Source of the DNA: HIMB11 sp965657135
GTDB lineage: Bacteria; Pseudomonadota; Alphaproteobacteria; Rhodobacterales; Rhodobacteraceae
DNA: 64,000 nt
Assembly: GCA_965657135.1 (NCBI GenBank)
Contig: CBFHNF010000003.1
Location: forward strand, 62,001-126,000
Reading direction: 5' to 3'
The position numbers were made by a program, and so were the translations under genes. How positions within the stretch are numbered: the first letter of the stretch is position 1; every line of letters begins with the position of its first letter. Positions 49,374 through 58,894 of this stretch are shown piece by piece. The notes below the pieces were generated by a model. The model made no database searches and had not been told where the DNA came from. It saw only the letters and a program-made list of their open reading frames with translations.

Positions 49374-50042
49374 TTACACCTTCGCGAATTGTTCCATCAA
49401 TCCGGCAAAAAACGGCTGACCGTCTGTGCCCCCTTGTTCTGGGTCGGCCAAACGTTCGGGATGCGGCATCATGCCCAAAACACGGCGGTTTTCCGATAGC
49501 ACGCCTGCGATACGGCGCACTGACCCGTTGGGGTTATCCATATAAGTAAAGGCCACCCGGTCCTGTTCGAACAATGCCTGTGCATCCGTTTCGTCGATGG
49601 TATAGTTGCCGTCATGGTGAGCAATTGGGATAGTGATCATTTGGTCGTTTTTATACGCACAAGTATATGCCGACTGTGTCGTTTCGACCCGAAGCTCAAT
49701 ATGCTTGCAGATGTATTTCAGCCCGGCATTTCGCAACAATGCACCTGGCAACAATCCTGTTTCCGTCAAAACCTGGAATCCATTGCAAACACCAAAAACA
49801 TAACCACCGCGATTTGCAAATTCGACGACCGATTGACAAATCGGTGATCGCGCAGCAATTGCGCCCACGCGCAAATAATCTCCGAATGAAAATCCACCAG
49901 GGATTGCAACGAAATCTAGCCCTTCGGGCAAATCAGTATCTTTGTGCCACACCATTTTAACATCAGCGCCCGTAGCCTTTAGGGCCGCAGCCATGTCACG
50001 ATCACAGTTAGAACCTGGAAATTGTATAACAGCCGCGCGCAT
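49374..50042 (-). CDS. purQ: Phosphoribosylformylglycinamidine synthase, glutaminase subunit
   Basis: Glutamine amidotransferase (class I) of purine biosynthesis. Catalytic cysteine in VFGVCNGFQVL near residue 86, catalytic histidine/glutamate in MMPHPERLAD near the end; 222 residues. Its start overlaps purS by one base. With purS (and a purL elsewhere) it forms FGAM synthase. Confidence 0.95.
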   Translation of the reverse strand: MRAAVIQFPGSNCDRDMAAALKATGADVKMVWHKDTDLPEGLDFVAIPGGFSFGDYLRVGAIAARSPICQSVVEFANRGGYVFGVCNGFQVLTETGLLPGALLRNAGLKYICKHIELRVETTQSAYTCAYKNDQMITIPIAHHDGNYTIDETDAQALFEQDRVAFTYMDNPNGSVRRIAGVLSENRRVLGMMPHPERLADPEQGGTDGQPFFAGLMEQFAKV

Positions 50043-50281
50043 TAGCTTAACTCGATCTGATAGCTTTCGATCACAGTATTGGCCAAAAGTTTTTCACACA
50101 TTTCTTTCACTTCAGCTTCTGCCGCGCTTTTGTCTGTTGCGCTTAGATCAAGTTCGATCACCTTGCCCTGACGCACGCCTTCAACACCGTCAAACCCCAT
50201 TGAACCAAGTGCATGATGCACCGCCTCACCCTGGGGATCTAGAACACCATTTTTTAACATGACATAGACACGGGCTTTCAT
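50042..50281 (-). CDS. purS: Phosphoribosylformylglycinamidine synthase subunit PurS
   Basis: 79 residues with KARVYVMLKNGVLDPQGEAV at the start and the GVRQGKVIEL stretch. The small third subunit of the FGAM synthase complex. Order purC-purS-purQ is typical in alphaproteobacteria. Confidence 0.93.
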   Translation of the reverse strand: MKARVYVMLKNGVLDPQGEAVHHALGSMGFDGVEGVRQGKVIELDLSATDKSAAEAEVKEMCEKLLANTVIESYQIELS

Positions 50282-50293
50282 ACTCTATACCTC

Positions 50294-51052
50294 TTATTCA
50301 ACGATTGTAGGTTTTGGCATTTGGGTTGTTTTTGGCATTACGCCCAAGCGGCGGGCCACTTCTGAATAGGCATCTGTCAAATCACCTAGATCACGGCGGA
50401 AGACATCCTTATCCAATTTACGACCTGTTTCAATGTCCCATAGACGACAACTGTCTGGGCTAATTTCATCTGCGATCACCAAGCGTTGATAGTCGCCTTC
50501 GTAAACGCGACCGATTTCAATTTTGAAATCAACCAAGCGAATTCCGACGCCCAACATCAGACCCGACATGAAATCATTTACACGCAATGCAAGCGATAGG
50601 ATATCTTCCATATCCTGTTGGCTGGCCCAACCGAATGCCGCAATGTGTTCTTCTGTTACCAGTGGATCGCCTAGGCTGTCGTCTTTATAACAATATTCAA
50701 CGATGGGGCGCGGCATTTGCGTCCCCTCTTCCATCCCAAGACGTTTGGATATGCTTCCCGCTGCATAATTGCGCACAATCACCTCAAGCGGGATAATTTC
50801 ACATTTGCGCACCAATTGTTCGCGCATGTTAAGGCGTTTGATAAAATGCGTCGGGACACCAATGGACTGCAAACCCGTCATAAAGAATTCTGACAAACGG
50901 TTATTCAAAACCCCTTTACCATCAATGACATCTCTCTTTTCTGCATTAAACGCAGTTGCGTCATCTTTGAAATACTGAACAAGTGTTCCGGGCTCTGGCC
51001 CCTCGTATAAAATTTTGGCTTTGCCTTCATAAATTTTTGTGCGACGCGCCAT
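50294..51052 (-). CDS. purC: Phosphoribosylaminoimidazole-succinocarboxamide synthase
   Basis: SAICAR synthetase, 252 residues: MARRTKIYEGKAKILYEGPE at the start, then RLNMREQLVRKCEIIPLEVI and RNYAAGSISKRLG, and IADEISPDSCRLWDIETG. The start is set at 51052; two codons upstream another ATG exists. The gene 12 bases before purS begins this purine operon. Confidence 0.95.
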   Translation of the reverse strand: MARRTKIYEGKAKILYEGPEPGTLVQYFKDDATAFNAEKRDVIDGKGVLNNRLSEFFMTGLQSIGVPTHFIKRLNMREQLVRKCEIIPLEVIVRNYAAGSISKRLGMEEGTQMPRPIVEYCYKDDSLGDPLVTEEHIAAFGWASQQDMEDILSLALRVNDFMSGLMLGVGIRLVDFKIEIGRVYEGDYQRLVIADEISPDSCRLWDIETGRKLDKDVFRRDLGDLTDAYSEVARRLGVMPKTTQMPKPTIVE

Positions 51053-51213
51053 TGACATTCTTTCTTTGCTAGATGGCGTTTCTTTAGGGCAGTTAGAGAT
51101 GCGATACAAGCACCCAATACTTATTGAACAGTTTTCATAATCAACGTGAATATTATGAATTTGTTTTATGCTTTGCGGCATGTCACCCGTGCGGGAAGGA
51201 ACAGGAGTATCCG

Positions 51214-52236
51214 ATGAGCAATGCATTTTTAGATATGTTAGCAAGCCAGGATTGGATTTTGGCGGATGGCGCAACTGGAACAAACCTGTTCAATATGGGT
51301 TTATCCTCTGGGGATGCCCCAGAATTATGGAATGAAACGCACCCTGATAACATCCGTAAGCTGTATCAAATGGCTGTCGATGCGGGCAGCGATCTGTTTT
51401 TGACAAATAGCTTTGGTGGAAATTCCGCGCGACTAAAATTGCACGCGGCAGGCCACCGAGCGCGTGAACTGTCTCGGCTTTCTGTCGCATTGGGGCGTGA
51501 GATTGCGGATGCAACGGATCGGCCCGTAATTGTTGCCGCCTCAGTGGGACCAACAGGTGAAATTTTGGAACCCGTTGGCAGTCTGTCTCATCAAGAATGT
51601 GTTGAAATCTTTTTGGATCAGGCGATCGGACTAAAAGAAGGCGGCGCAGATGTTTTATGGTTAGAAACCATTTCATCACCCGAAGAATATCGTGCCGCAG
51701 CCGAGGCGTTTTCCCATGTGGATCTCCCTTGGGTTGGTACAATGAGTTTTGATACTGCTGGGCGCACGATGATGGGCGTGACTTCCAAAGATATGGTTGC
51801 GCTGATCAATAGCCTGCCAAATCCACCTGTTGCCTTTGGGGCAAATTGTGGAACGGGATCGTCTGATTTGTTGCGCACTGTACAGGGAATTGCCAATGAA
51901 ACCCCCACACAGGCAATCGTCGCCAAAGGAAACGCGGGGATCCCAAAATATGTAGATGGCCATATTTGTTATAACGGCACCCCTGAATTGATGGCGGATT
52001 ATGCTGTCATGGCACGCGATAGCGGCGCAAAAATTATTGGTGGATGTTGTGGCACGATGCCCGAACATTTGCGCGCGATGCGGCATGCGCTTGAGACACG
52101 TCCTCGATCAGAACAACCAACGCAGGACCAAATCGAAGCCGCACTTGGCGCTTTTAGTTCAACAAGCGATGGAACCTCTGAAACTGACGTCCAAGCCCCA
52201 CGCACCCGTCGATCACGTCGGCGCACGGCCGTCTAA
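51214..52236 (+). CDS. Homocysteine S-methyltransferase, likely part of a split B12-dependent methionine synthase
   Basis: 340 residues, homocysteine-binding (BHMT/MetH N-terminal) domain: WILADGATGTNLFNMG at the start, the zinc ligands as GANCGTG (near residue 213) and GGCCGTMPEH (near 275). The fold is a TIM barrel. In Roseobacters a similar protein is one of three pieces (homocysteine, corrinoid, pterin) that together replace MetH, as I recall from genetic work in Phaeobacter inhibens. The corrinoid piece is encoded at 53522. Start at 51214 (AGGAG five bases upstream). Ends in a basic tail (RTRRSRRRTAV). Confidence 0.85.
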   Translation: MSNAFLDMLASQDWILADGATGTNLFNMGLSSGDAPELWNETHPDNIRKLYQMAVDAGSDLFLTNSFGGNSARLKLHAAGHRARELSRLSVALGREIADATDRPVIVAASVGPTGEILEPVGSLSHQECVEIFLDQAIGLKEGGADVLWLETISSPEEYRAAAEAFSHVDLPWVGTMSFDTAGRTMMGVTSKDMVALINSLPNPPVAFGANCGTGSSDLLRTVQGIANETPTQAIVAKGNAGIPKYVDGHICYNGTPELMADYAVMARDSGAKIIGGCCGTMPEHLRAMRHALETRPRSEQPTQDQIEAALGAFSSTSDGTSETDVQAPRTRRSRRRTAV

Positions 52237-53321
52237 CCAAACAGCTCCATTTGGGCATGCGGCGCGTGCGGCGGGACGAATAAATCAGTGCGCAATTTGG
52301 CAACCCTCTCTGCCAAACCTAATCGTTTTATGGCAATATGAAAACGTTGGTTTAGGATTTCTGCATATTCCCCCTTACCTCTCATGCGTGTTGCAAAAGA
52401 TGGATTATACAATTTTCCATCGTACATCGCACGCATGTGCCCCATAATACGATCACGTTTGTTTGGATAATGTTGCATCAGCCAATCATCAAACAATTCA
52501 CCCGTGTCATGGGGCAATCGCAGCATGATCCAACTAGCAAAGGTTGCTCCATGATCGCGTCCCGCCTGCAAAATCGCCTCTAATTCATGATCACTTAATC
52601 CGGGTATCATCGGTGAGGCCATCACCCGTACAGGAATTCCCGCATCACTTAGCCGTTGAATAATCATCAAGCGCCTTTTGGGATCGGGCGCGCGTGGCTC
52701 CATTCGGCGCGACAATGTGCGATCCAGACTGGTTACAGAAACCCCAACCCGGGCCAAGCCGTTACCTGCAAGATCACTCAGAATATCAATATCACGTTCT
52801 ATCATCGCCCCCTTGGTCACAATCGCGACGGGATGTTGGGTCTCACGCATCAACTCCAGAATTTGTCGGGTTGTTTGAAAGCGTCCTTCGATCGCCTGAT
52901 AGGGGTCGGTATTCGTACCAATCGCGATTGGTGCAACACGATATTTCGATTTGGAAATTTCATGACGCAAACGTTCAACAACGCCCGTTTTTGCAAACAA
53001 TTTTGTTTCAAAATCCAATCCCGATGACAGATCTAGGTAATTATGACTGGGGCGGGCATAACAATAGACACAGCCATGTTCACACCCACGATATGCATTA
53101 ATTGATCGATCAAAAGGCAGATCTGGTGATCGATTATAAGAAATTGCACTCTTGGCGCGCTCTTTTGTGACATGAGTACGCAGAACGTACGCCTCTTCTT
53201 CAATACTCCAGCCGTCATCAATCCAATGTCGTGTTTGATGATCATAGCGCGAATTTGGGCGGCTTACAGAACCTCGACCGCGCAATTTTTCGCTGGGTAA
53301 TATATTCACCTTAGTGTTCAT
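52233..53321 (-). CDS. Radical-SAM protein, PA0069/SplB-like
   Basis: About 362 residues. The [4Fe-4S] radical-SAM motif is CEHGCVYCYARP near residue 80, preceded by RSINAYRG, a mark of the PA0069/Rv2578c-type family. Related proteins include the spore-photoproduct-lyase group; the exact reaction is unknown. An ATG at 53321 is chosen; an earlier in-frame one at 53339 would begin at or inside a GAAC-N7-GAAC site. The stop overlaps that of the methyltransferase gene (convergent). Confidence 0.8.
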   Translation of the reverse strand: MNTKVNILPSEKLRGRGSVSRPNSRYDHQTRHWIDDGWSIEEEAYVLRTHVTKERAKSAISYNRSPDLPFDRSINAYRGCEHGCVYCYARPSHNYLDLSSGLDFETKLFAKTGVVERLRHEISKSKYRVAPIAIGTNTDPYQAIEGRFQTTRQILELMRETQHPVAIVTKGAMIERDIDILSDLAGNGLARVGVSVTSLDRTLSRRMEPRAPDPKRRLMIIQRLSDAGIPVRVMASPMIPGLSDHELEAILQAGRDHGATFASWIMLRLPHDTGELFDDWLMQHYPNKRDRIMGHMRAMYDGKLYNPSFATRMRGKGEYAEILNQRFHIAIKRLGLAERVAKLRTDLFVPPHAPHAQMELFG

Positions 53322-53333
53322 AGTCACACCATA

Positions 53334-53348
53334 GAACAAAAAAAGAAC
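53334..53348 (-). promoter_or_regulatory. LexA-like site (GTTC-N7-GTTC)
   Basis: On the minus strand the sequence is GTTC, seven T, GTTC, the alphaproteobacterial LexA box, 12 bases upstream of the radical-SAM start. Exact matches occur about twice per window by chance, so position is what makes it notable. Confidence 0.4.
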
Positions 53349-53521
53349 ATTTGTAAAGATTATGCATTATTTGCATCATCAAATGTCTAGAAATTGTAAA
53401 AAAATGAAGCTAGGTCGGGATTTAAATGCCCAATGTCGCAAATTGCCAACTTAACCCGCGACAAAATGGCATTTGGTAGTTCAACCATAATGCGCAGCGC
53501 GCCTTGATAAGGAAACAAACC

Positions 53522-54214
53522 ATGTCCGAAGAAGACGACATCATCCTATCCGAACTAGACGATGAGGAACTGGTTCAACAGATGTTTGATGACCTTTACG
53601 ATGGCCTGAAAGAGGAAATCGAAGAAGGTGTTAACATCCTATTAGAGCGTGGCTGGTCGCCCTACCAAATCCTAACCGAAGCGCTTGTCGGCGGTATGAC
53701 AATTGTCGGTCAGGATTTCCGTGATGGCATTCTTTTCGTTCCTGAAGTTTTGTTGGCCGCAAATGCGATGAAGGGTGGCATGGCGATCCTTAAACCTTTG
53801 TTGGTGGAAACAGGCGCACCGCGGGTTGGGAAAATGGTTATCGGCACTGTAAAAGGCGATATTCACGACATCGGCAAAAACCTTGTTTCCATGATGATGG
53901 AAGGTGCAGGTTTCGAAGTGGTTGATCTGGGCATCAATAACGCCGTCGAAAGTTACATTGAAGCGTTGGAAACTGAACAGCCAGACATCCTTGGCATGTC
54001 CGCACTGCTAACAACGACGATGCCATACATGAAGGTTGTTATCGATACCTTGATCGAACAAGGCGTTCGGGACGACTATATCGTTCTAGTCGGTGGTGCT
54101 CCGCTAAACGAAGAGTTTGGCAAAGCCATTGGAGCAGACGCCTATTGTCGCGACGCGGCTGTTGCTGTTGAAACCGCAAAAGAGTTCGTTGCGCGTAAGC
54201 ACAATCAATTGTGA
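53522..54214 (+). CDS. Corrinoid-binding protein (MtbC/MetH B12-domain type)
   Basis: 230 residues. A helical cap (residues 20-90) precedes the Rossmann-like B12 domain with the DxHxxG cobalamin-binding motif GDIHDIGKNLVSMMMEG near residue 120, then SALLTTTMPYM and GGAPLNEEFG. It carries the methyl group between methyltetrahydrofolate and homocysteine in the split methionine synthase. Start at 53522 after AAGGAAAC; an in-frame ATG at 53504 exists. A terminator follows. Confidence 0.88.
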   Translation: MSEEDDIILSELDDEELVQQMFDDLYDGLKEEIEEGVNILLERGWSPYQILTEALVGGMTIVGQDFRDGILFVPEVLLAANAMKGGMAILKPLLVETGAPRVGKMVIGTVKGDIHDIGKNLVSMMMEGAGFEVVDLGINNAVESYIEALETEQPDILGMSALLTTTMPYMKVVIDTLIEQGVRDDYIVLVGGAPLNEEFGKAIGADAYCRDAAVAVETAKEFVARKHNQL

Positions 54215-54236
54215 TAAACGAAATCATCGTTTAACC

Positions 54237-54273
54237 AAAGGCTCGCGCGTCCTCCTTGCGCGGGCCTTTTTTT
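54237..54273 (+). terminator. Terminator between the corrinoid gene and DUF1638
   Basis: AAAGGCTCGCG pairs with CGCGGGCCTTT (11 bp with one G-T) around an 11-base loop, ending in seven T. It lies 22 bases after the corrinoid stop and 12 bases before the DUF1638 ATG. Confidence 0.75.
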
Positions 54274-54284
54274 GGGACATTCCG

Positions 54285-54935
54285 ATGGACATCACCGATC
54301 AAGACCTAAGCAATCATGAAACGACCCCGATACAAAATCAGGGTCGCATATTGTTATTGGCCTGCGGTGCATTGGCGCGCGAAATTTTAGACATTATTGA
54401 CCATCATGGTTTTTCACATCTGGATCTGAAATGCCTGCCCGCGATATTGCATAACACGCCTGAAAAAATCACACCATTAATCGAAGAAAAAATCACACAC
54501 CATCGTGAACGCTACGATGAAATTTTTGTTCTTTATGCGGATTGTGGAACGGGTGGTTTGTTGCAATCTGCCTGCGAACGATTGGGTGTTAAAATGTTAC
54601 AAGGGCCGCATTGCTATTCCTTTTTCGAAGGAAATAAAGTTTTTGCAAAACGTGAGGAATTCACTGCGTTCTACCTAACCGATTTTTTGGTTCGACAGTT
54701 TGATGCCTTTGTTTGGAAGCCTTTGGGCTTGGATCGGCATCCTGAACTGATTTCAATGTATTTTGGAAATTACACGAAACTGGTCTATCAGGCACAAAAT
54801 CCAACAGACGATTTAATCGATAAGGCCCGCGTTTACGCTGACCAAATGGGATTAGATTTCGAATACCGACCGACTGGTTACGGTGATTTGGAAACGGAAT
54901 TGGTAGCGTTTTCAAAAATCACTAATCAGCAATAG
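54285..54935 (+). CDS. DUF1638 protein
   Basis: 216 residues; LLLACGALAREILDIIDHHG at the start, a VLYADCGTGGLLQSACERLG motif, and GPHCYSFFEGN. DUF1638 proteins often neighbour corrinoid methyl-transfer genes and may help reactivate or load the corrinoid; function not proven. Starts 12 bases after a terminator, so it may depend on readthrough or a hidden promoter. Its end overlaps convergent sufE by 14 bases. Confidence 0.8.
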   Translation: MDITDQDLSNHETTPIQNQGRILLLACGALAREILDIIDHHGFSHLDLKCLPAILHNTPEKITPLIEEKITHHRERYDEIFVLYADCGTGGLLQSACERLGVKMLQGPHCYSFFEGNKVFAKREEFTAFYLTDFLVRQFDAFVWKPLGLDRHPELISMYFGNYTKLVYQAQNPTDDLIDKARVYADQMGLDFEYRPTGYGDLETELVAFSKITNQQ

Positions 54936-55323
54936 ATTGAATACGTTCAACCATTGAACGCACGCCGTTTGAACGTTGCGCGGACAAATGATCGTTTAAC
55001 CCCAAACGCGCCAACTCAGCATGTGCATCTACTTTAGCGATTTCCGACAGGGATAATCCGTTATAGAGAGCGCGCAATACCGCAACCAACCCGCGCACAA
55101 TCATAGCGTCGCTATCACCGTCAAACCGAAATGTGCTGTCCTCAGTATAAAACTGCAACCAAACCTGCGACGCGCAGCCATTCACTTTATTCGCGTCAAC
55201 CTTGAACGCGTCATCCAAATCGTCCATCGCTTTGCCAAGTTCAATCACGTGACGATAGCGATCTTCCCAGTCTTCTAGGAATTCAAAATCTTCGACGATG
55301 TCTTCAAATGCAACGCTGGCCAT
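54922..55323 (-). CDS. sufE: Sulfur acceptor SufE
   Basis: 133 residues: FEDIVEDFEFLEDWEDRYRH, the active cysteine in KVNGCASQVWLQ near residue 51, and a GDSDAMIVRGLVAVL segment. Takes sulfur from SufS for iron-sulfur cluster assembly. No other suf gene is adjacent in the window. Confidence 0.9.
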   Translation of the reverse strand: MASVAFEDIVEDFEFLEDWEDRYRHVIELGKAMDDLDDAFKVDANKVNGCASQVWLQFYTEDSTFRFDGDSDAMIVRGLVAVLRALYNGLSLSEIAKVDAHAELARLGLNDHLSAQRSNGVRSMVERIQSIAD

Positions 55324-55442
55324 AACGATCCTTTCATTTGGGCTAGATGTAGGCGGGGATTTGCCAAAGGTCTAGTGTAAGTCACACTTTTCATAATGAT
55401 TAATTTACGCTACCTATTCCAAAAACCATAAGGAATAGGTGC

Positions 55443-55913
55443 ATGCGCCGTTTTGTTGTCTCGCTGATGTTGTTATCCCTGATCGCAGGCTGTTCACAGA
55501 TCAGTAAAAGCCGATTCAATCCAACAAATTGGCTGCGCGAGCAAGAAGGTCCACCCAGTTTGATCCCCGAAGAAAGCGCGATGCGTGGCATTACAAAACG
55601 AGCTTATGCGGGCACCCCTATCCATCAATTGGCACAGGTTAAATTGGAACCCACCTCTGATGGCAAAATTCTAGTGGTTACAGCCTATGGCGCACGAAGT
55701 GCTGCACAAAATGCACAGTTTGAAGAGGTTTCGACAGCTCCTGATGGCGAACTGCACTTAATTTTAAATGCAGAAGTGAACCCCGATGCCCCCATTGGCA
55801 CACCTGCAAATCGCAAAATCACCGTTCCTAAATTTCTATCGACTGGAACCTTAGCGGACATTCGCAAGATTGTCGTGATTGGTAAAACCAATAGCCTGTC
55901 AATCAGACCCTAA
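55443..55913 (+). CDS. Lipoprotein of unknown function
   Basis: 156 residues; the signal ends LSLIAGC, a lipobox, so it is lipid-anchored. The mature part is beta-rich. No known domain. Its stop is adjacent to that of convergent rnd. Confidence 0.65.
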   Translation: MRRFVVSLMLLSLIAGCSQISKSRFNPTNWLREQEGPPSLIPEESAMRGITKRAYAGTPIHQLAQVKLEPTSDGKILVVTAYGARSAAQNAQFEEVSTAPDGELHLILNAEVNPDAPIGTPANRKITVPKFLSTGTLADIRKIVVIGKTNSLSIRP

Positions 55914-57077
55914 TCATTTCGGCAATTCAAAAGTTGTAACGACACGCCCTTTGGCAACCAGTCCGATTTCACCCTGACAAAGACGTTTTGCTTCGTCTCC
56001 GAACACTTCGGAACGCCATCCTCGCAACATATCCAAATTCCGATCCCCTGCGGCCATCGCGTCTAAGTCGGCCGCAGAAGCTACAAGTTTTGCTGCGACG
56101 CCCAAATGTTCCGTTTTTGCCTTAAGTAAGACCCGTAACATTTCACACAGCGCAGGGTTTGCATCAGGCGTGTCTTCTTTTTTCTCAACTGATGGCAACT
56201 GCTCGGGTTGGAGTGCCATGGCCTTTGACACAGCAGCCAAGATACCCTTGGCAATATCGCCTTTTCGGGCCTCTCGCAGCAACAGACGCGAACGCTGCAA
56301 ATCATCGATAGACTGCGGTTTTGTAGAGGCCAATTCAATCAATGCATCATCTTTGAACACGCGGTTGCGTGGGATATTGTTGCTCTGTGCAAATGCCTCG
56401 CGAAATTCAGCCAATTCACGTACAATTCCAAGTACCCGGGCCGAATTTGTACGTGTCTTGACCCGTTTCCATGCCTCTTGTGGGCGCATGATATAGGTCT
56501 CGGGGTTGGTCAAAATCTCAAGCTCTTCTTCGACCCAATGCGCCCTTTTGTTTCTGGCCAGTTTTGCAGCCAGTTTTTCATAAATGACGCGCAAGTGCGT
56601 GACGTCTGCCAACGCATAGGTTTTTTGCGCATCGCTCAGTGGGCGGCGTGACCAATCTGTAAATCGAGATGATTTATCCAATGATTCTTTGGCAACCTTC
56701 CGCACCAAAGTTTCGTATCCAACCTGATCTCCAAAACCACATACCATTGCCGCAACCTGTGTATCGAACAACGGCTTGGGTATGATACCGGCATCAACAA
56801 AGAAAATTTCCAAATCCTGTCGTGCGGCATGAAATACTTTGAGAACGCTATCATTCAAAAACAATTCATATAATGGATCAAGCGACATTTCCGCAGACAG
56901 AGGGTCGACTAAGACTGCGTTTTCGTCACCTTCGCCAGGATAGGCAATCTGAATGAGGCATAATTTCGAATAATAAGTCCGTTCCCGCAGGAATTCTGTG
57001 TCAACTGTTAAATACGGATGTTTTGCAGCAGCTGAACAAAATTCAGCAAGTTCTTGCGTGGTTGTTAGGGTTTTCAT
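55914..57077 (-). CDS. rnd: Ribonuclease D
   Basis: 387 residues. 3'-5' exonuclease domain (DEDD): DTEFLRERTYYSKLCLIQIA near residue 26, VFHAARQDLEIFF near 93, and TYALADVTHLRVIY near 170; HRDC domain around residues 210-290. It trims tRNA and other RNA 3' ends. Start at 57077. Confidence 0.93.
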   Translation of the reverse strand: MKTLTTTQELAEFCSAAAKHPYLTVDTEFLRERTYYSKLCLIQIAYPGEGDENAVLVDPLSAEMSLDPLYELFLNDSVLKVFHAARQDLEIFFVDAGIIPKPLFDTQVAAMVCGFGDQVGYETLVRKVAKESLDKSSRFTDWSRRPLSDAQKTYALADVTHLRVIYEKLAAKLARNKRAHWVEEELEILTNPETYIMRPQEAWKRVKTRTNSARVLGIVRELAEFREAFAQSNNIPRNRVFKDDALIELASTKPQSIDDLQRSRLLLREARKGDIAKGILAAVSKAMALQPEQLPSVEKKEDTPDANPALCEMLRVLLKAKTEHLGVAAKLVASAADLDAMAAGDRNLDMLRGWRSEVFGDEAKRLCQGEIGLVAKGRVVTTFELPK

Positions 57078-57148
57078 CTACTTACTTATTCTTATCTAAC
57101 ACCCCCGCACTGTCTTTAATTACAAAATTTCCAGAGCGTTGGAAAGCC

Positions 57149-57745
57149 TTATGTTGTTATTTCAATGGGGGATTTATCCCCAACCGCAAATCTTTTCACG
57201 ACAGCAGGGTACAATATGTGTTCTTGTTTTAGAACACGCCGTGCTAAATCCTGTGGTGCATCACCATCCAAAATTGGTACGCTGATTTGCCCAAGAATAG
57301 GTCCGTCATCAAGGGCGGCTGTGACTTCATGGACGGTGCATCCTGCCACGCGATCCCCTGCCTCAATCGCACGGGCATGGGTGTTTAGACCTTTATATTT
57401 TGGCAATAGTGATGGGTGGATATTTAACATCCGCCCGCTCCACTCATCTGTAAAGCTTGCGGTCAAAACACGCATAAAACCCGCCAAGCAAATCAAATCG
57501 ATATTGTATGGTTCCAGACGTTTCTGAATCTCAGCTTCAAAGGCTGCGCGATCTCCAGCATATGGTTTGTGATCAATCACCTCGCAAGGTACGCCAAACC
57601 GTTCGGCATGCTGAATAACACCTGCATCAATTTGATTTGTAACGATTAAAGCCGTGCTTGCTGGATGATCACCCTGCATGCTTTCCATCAACTTAACAGC
57701 GTTAGAACCGCTGCCAGATGCGAAAATAGCAACACGTCTTGTCAC
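57149..57745 (-). CDS. purN: Phosphoribosylglycinamide formyltransferase
   Basis: 198 residues; ASGSGSNAVKLMES at the start, then LAGFMRVLTASF and HPSLLPKYKGLNTHARAIE, all typical of PurN (catalytic Asn-His-Asp region). Uses formyl-tetrahydrofolate. Overlaps purM by four bases. Confidence 0.95.
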   Translation of the reverse strand: MTRRVAIFASGSGSNAVKLMESMQGDHPASTALIVTNQIDAGVIQHAERFGVPCEVIDHKPYAGDRAAFEAEIQKRLEPYNIDLICLAGFMRVLTASFTDEWSGRMLNIHPSLLPKYKGLNTHARAIEAGDRVAGCTVHEVTAALDDGPILGQISVPILDGDAPQDLARRVLKQEHILYPAVVKRFAVGDKSPIEITT

Positions 57746-58788
57746 GACAATGTCCCAGTGTAATGCACGTCATCCTCTGGGCTTACTTCACCGATGGTGA
57801 CGGGTTCTTCGCCAAGGGAGATCAACACATCGCTCACGTTCTGAGCATGATTTGGATCCACAATCAGAACCATTCCTAGGCCACAGTTAAACGTTTTCAG
57901 CATCTCGGTTTGCTCCATCCCACCTTGGGATTGAAGCCATGAAAAAACGGGCGGTAAATCCCATGTGTTCAGATCAATTTTGATCCCCTGCCCGTCATTC
58001 AGCGCACGTGGAATATTTTCCGACAGTCCGCCACCCGTTATATGCGTAAGCGCATGAACGCCACCTGATTTCAACGCTGCCAAAGACTGCTTTACATAAA
58101 GTCGCGTTGGCGCCAACAAGGCTTCACCCAAGGCTTGGTTAGAAAATGGGGCCTGATCTGACCATTTCAAACCAGATCCATCAACCAGATGACGCACCAA
58201 GGAATAGCCATTGGAGTGGACGCCACTTGAACGCAGGGCAATTAATTTGTCCCCAACGGCGACATCGCGCGGCAGCGCACTTCCCCGCTCCATCGCGCCC
58301 ACTGCAAAGCCGGCAAGGTCAAAATCATCTGCTGCGTACATGCCAGGCATTTCGGCGGTTTCCCCGCCGATCAGCGCACATCCAGATAACTCACAGCCCG
58401 TGGCGATCCCTTCGATGATCGTTGCGGCCTGTTCCACGTGCAATTTACCAGTCGCAAAATAATCTAGGAAAAACAATGGCTCTGCCCCCTGACAGACCAA
58501 GTCATTTACGCACATCGCAACCAGATCGATCCCGATCGTGTCAAAATGTCCTGTATCAATCGCGATGCGTAGTTTCGTTCCAACACCATCAGTGGCAGAC
58601 ACAAGAATGGGATCATCAAAACCAGCTGCCTTTAGGTCAAACAAACCGCCAAAACCGCCGAGCCCCGCCATGACGCCGCTTCTGTTTGTACGCTTTGCCG
58701 CAGGTTTGATACGATCAACCAATGCATTGCCTGCATCAATATCAACCCCCGCCTGCGCATATGTCGCGCCGTTCTTGCCGTCCGTCAT
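57742..58788 (-). CDS. purM: Phosphoribosylformylglycinamidine cyclo-ligase
   Basis: AIR synthetase, 348 residues: YAQAGVDIDAGNALV at the start, DGVGTKLRIA near 70, and GGETAEMPGMY near residue 143, then THITGGGLSENIPR near 235. The purM-purN pair is usual. Confidence 0.95.
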   Translation of the reverse strand: MTDGKNGATYAQAGVDIDAGNALVDRIKPAAKRTNRSGVMAGLGGFGGLFDLKAAGFDDPILVSATDGVGTKLRIAIDTGHFDTIGIDLVAMCVNDLVCQGAEPLFFLDYFATGKLHVEQAATIIEGIATGCELSGCALIGGETAEMPGMYAADDFDLAGFAVGAMERGSALPRDVAVGDKLIALRSSGVHSNGYSLVRHLVDGSGLKWSDQAPFSNQALGEALLAPTRLYVKQSLAALKSGGVHALTHITGGGLSENIPRALNDGQGIKIDLNTWDLPPVFSWLQSQGGMEQTEMLKTFNCGLGMVLIVDPNHAQNVSDVLISLGEEPVTIGEVSPEDDVHYTGTLS

Positions 58789-58854
58789 TTATGGTCCTTT
58801 CGCGAAATTAGCGCCCAACTAATATATTGTGTGCTAAGTTTCAATCGCAAACCC

Positions 58855-58882
58855 TTGACCTTGGCGCAACATATGATAGCAA
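58855..58882 (+). promoter_or_regulatory. Possible promoter of tRNA-Met
   Basis: TTGACC (58855-58860) and TAGCAA (58877-58882) are 16 bases apart, 13 bases before the tRNA. The -10 is weak. Confidence 0.35.
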
Positions 58883-58894
58883 ACGCTTCAAAGT

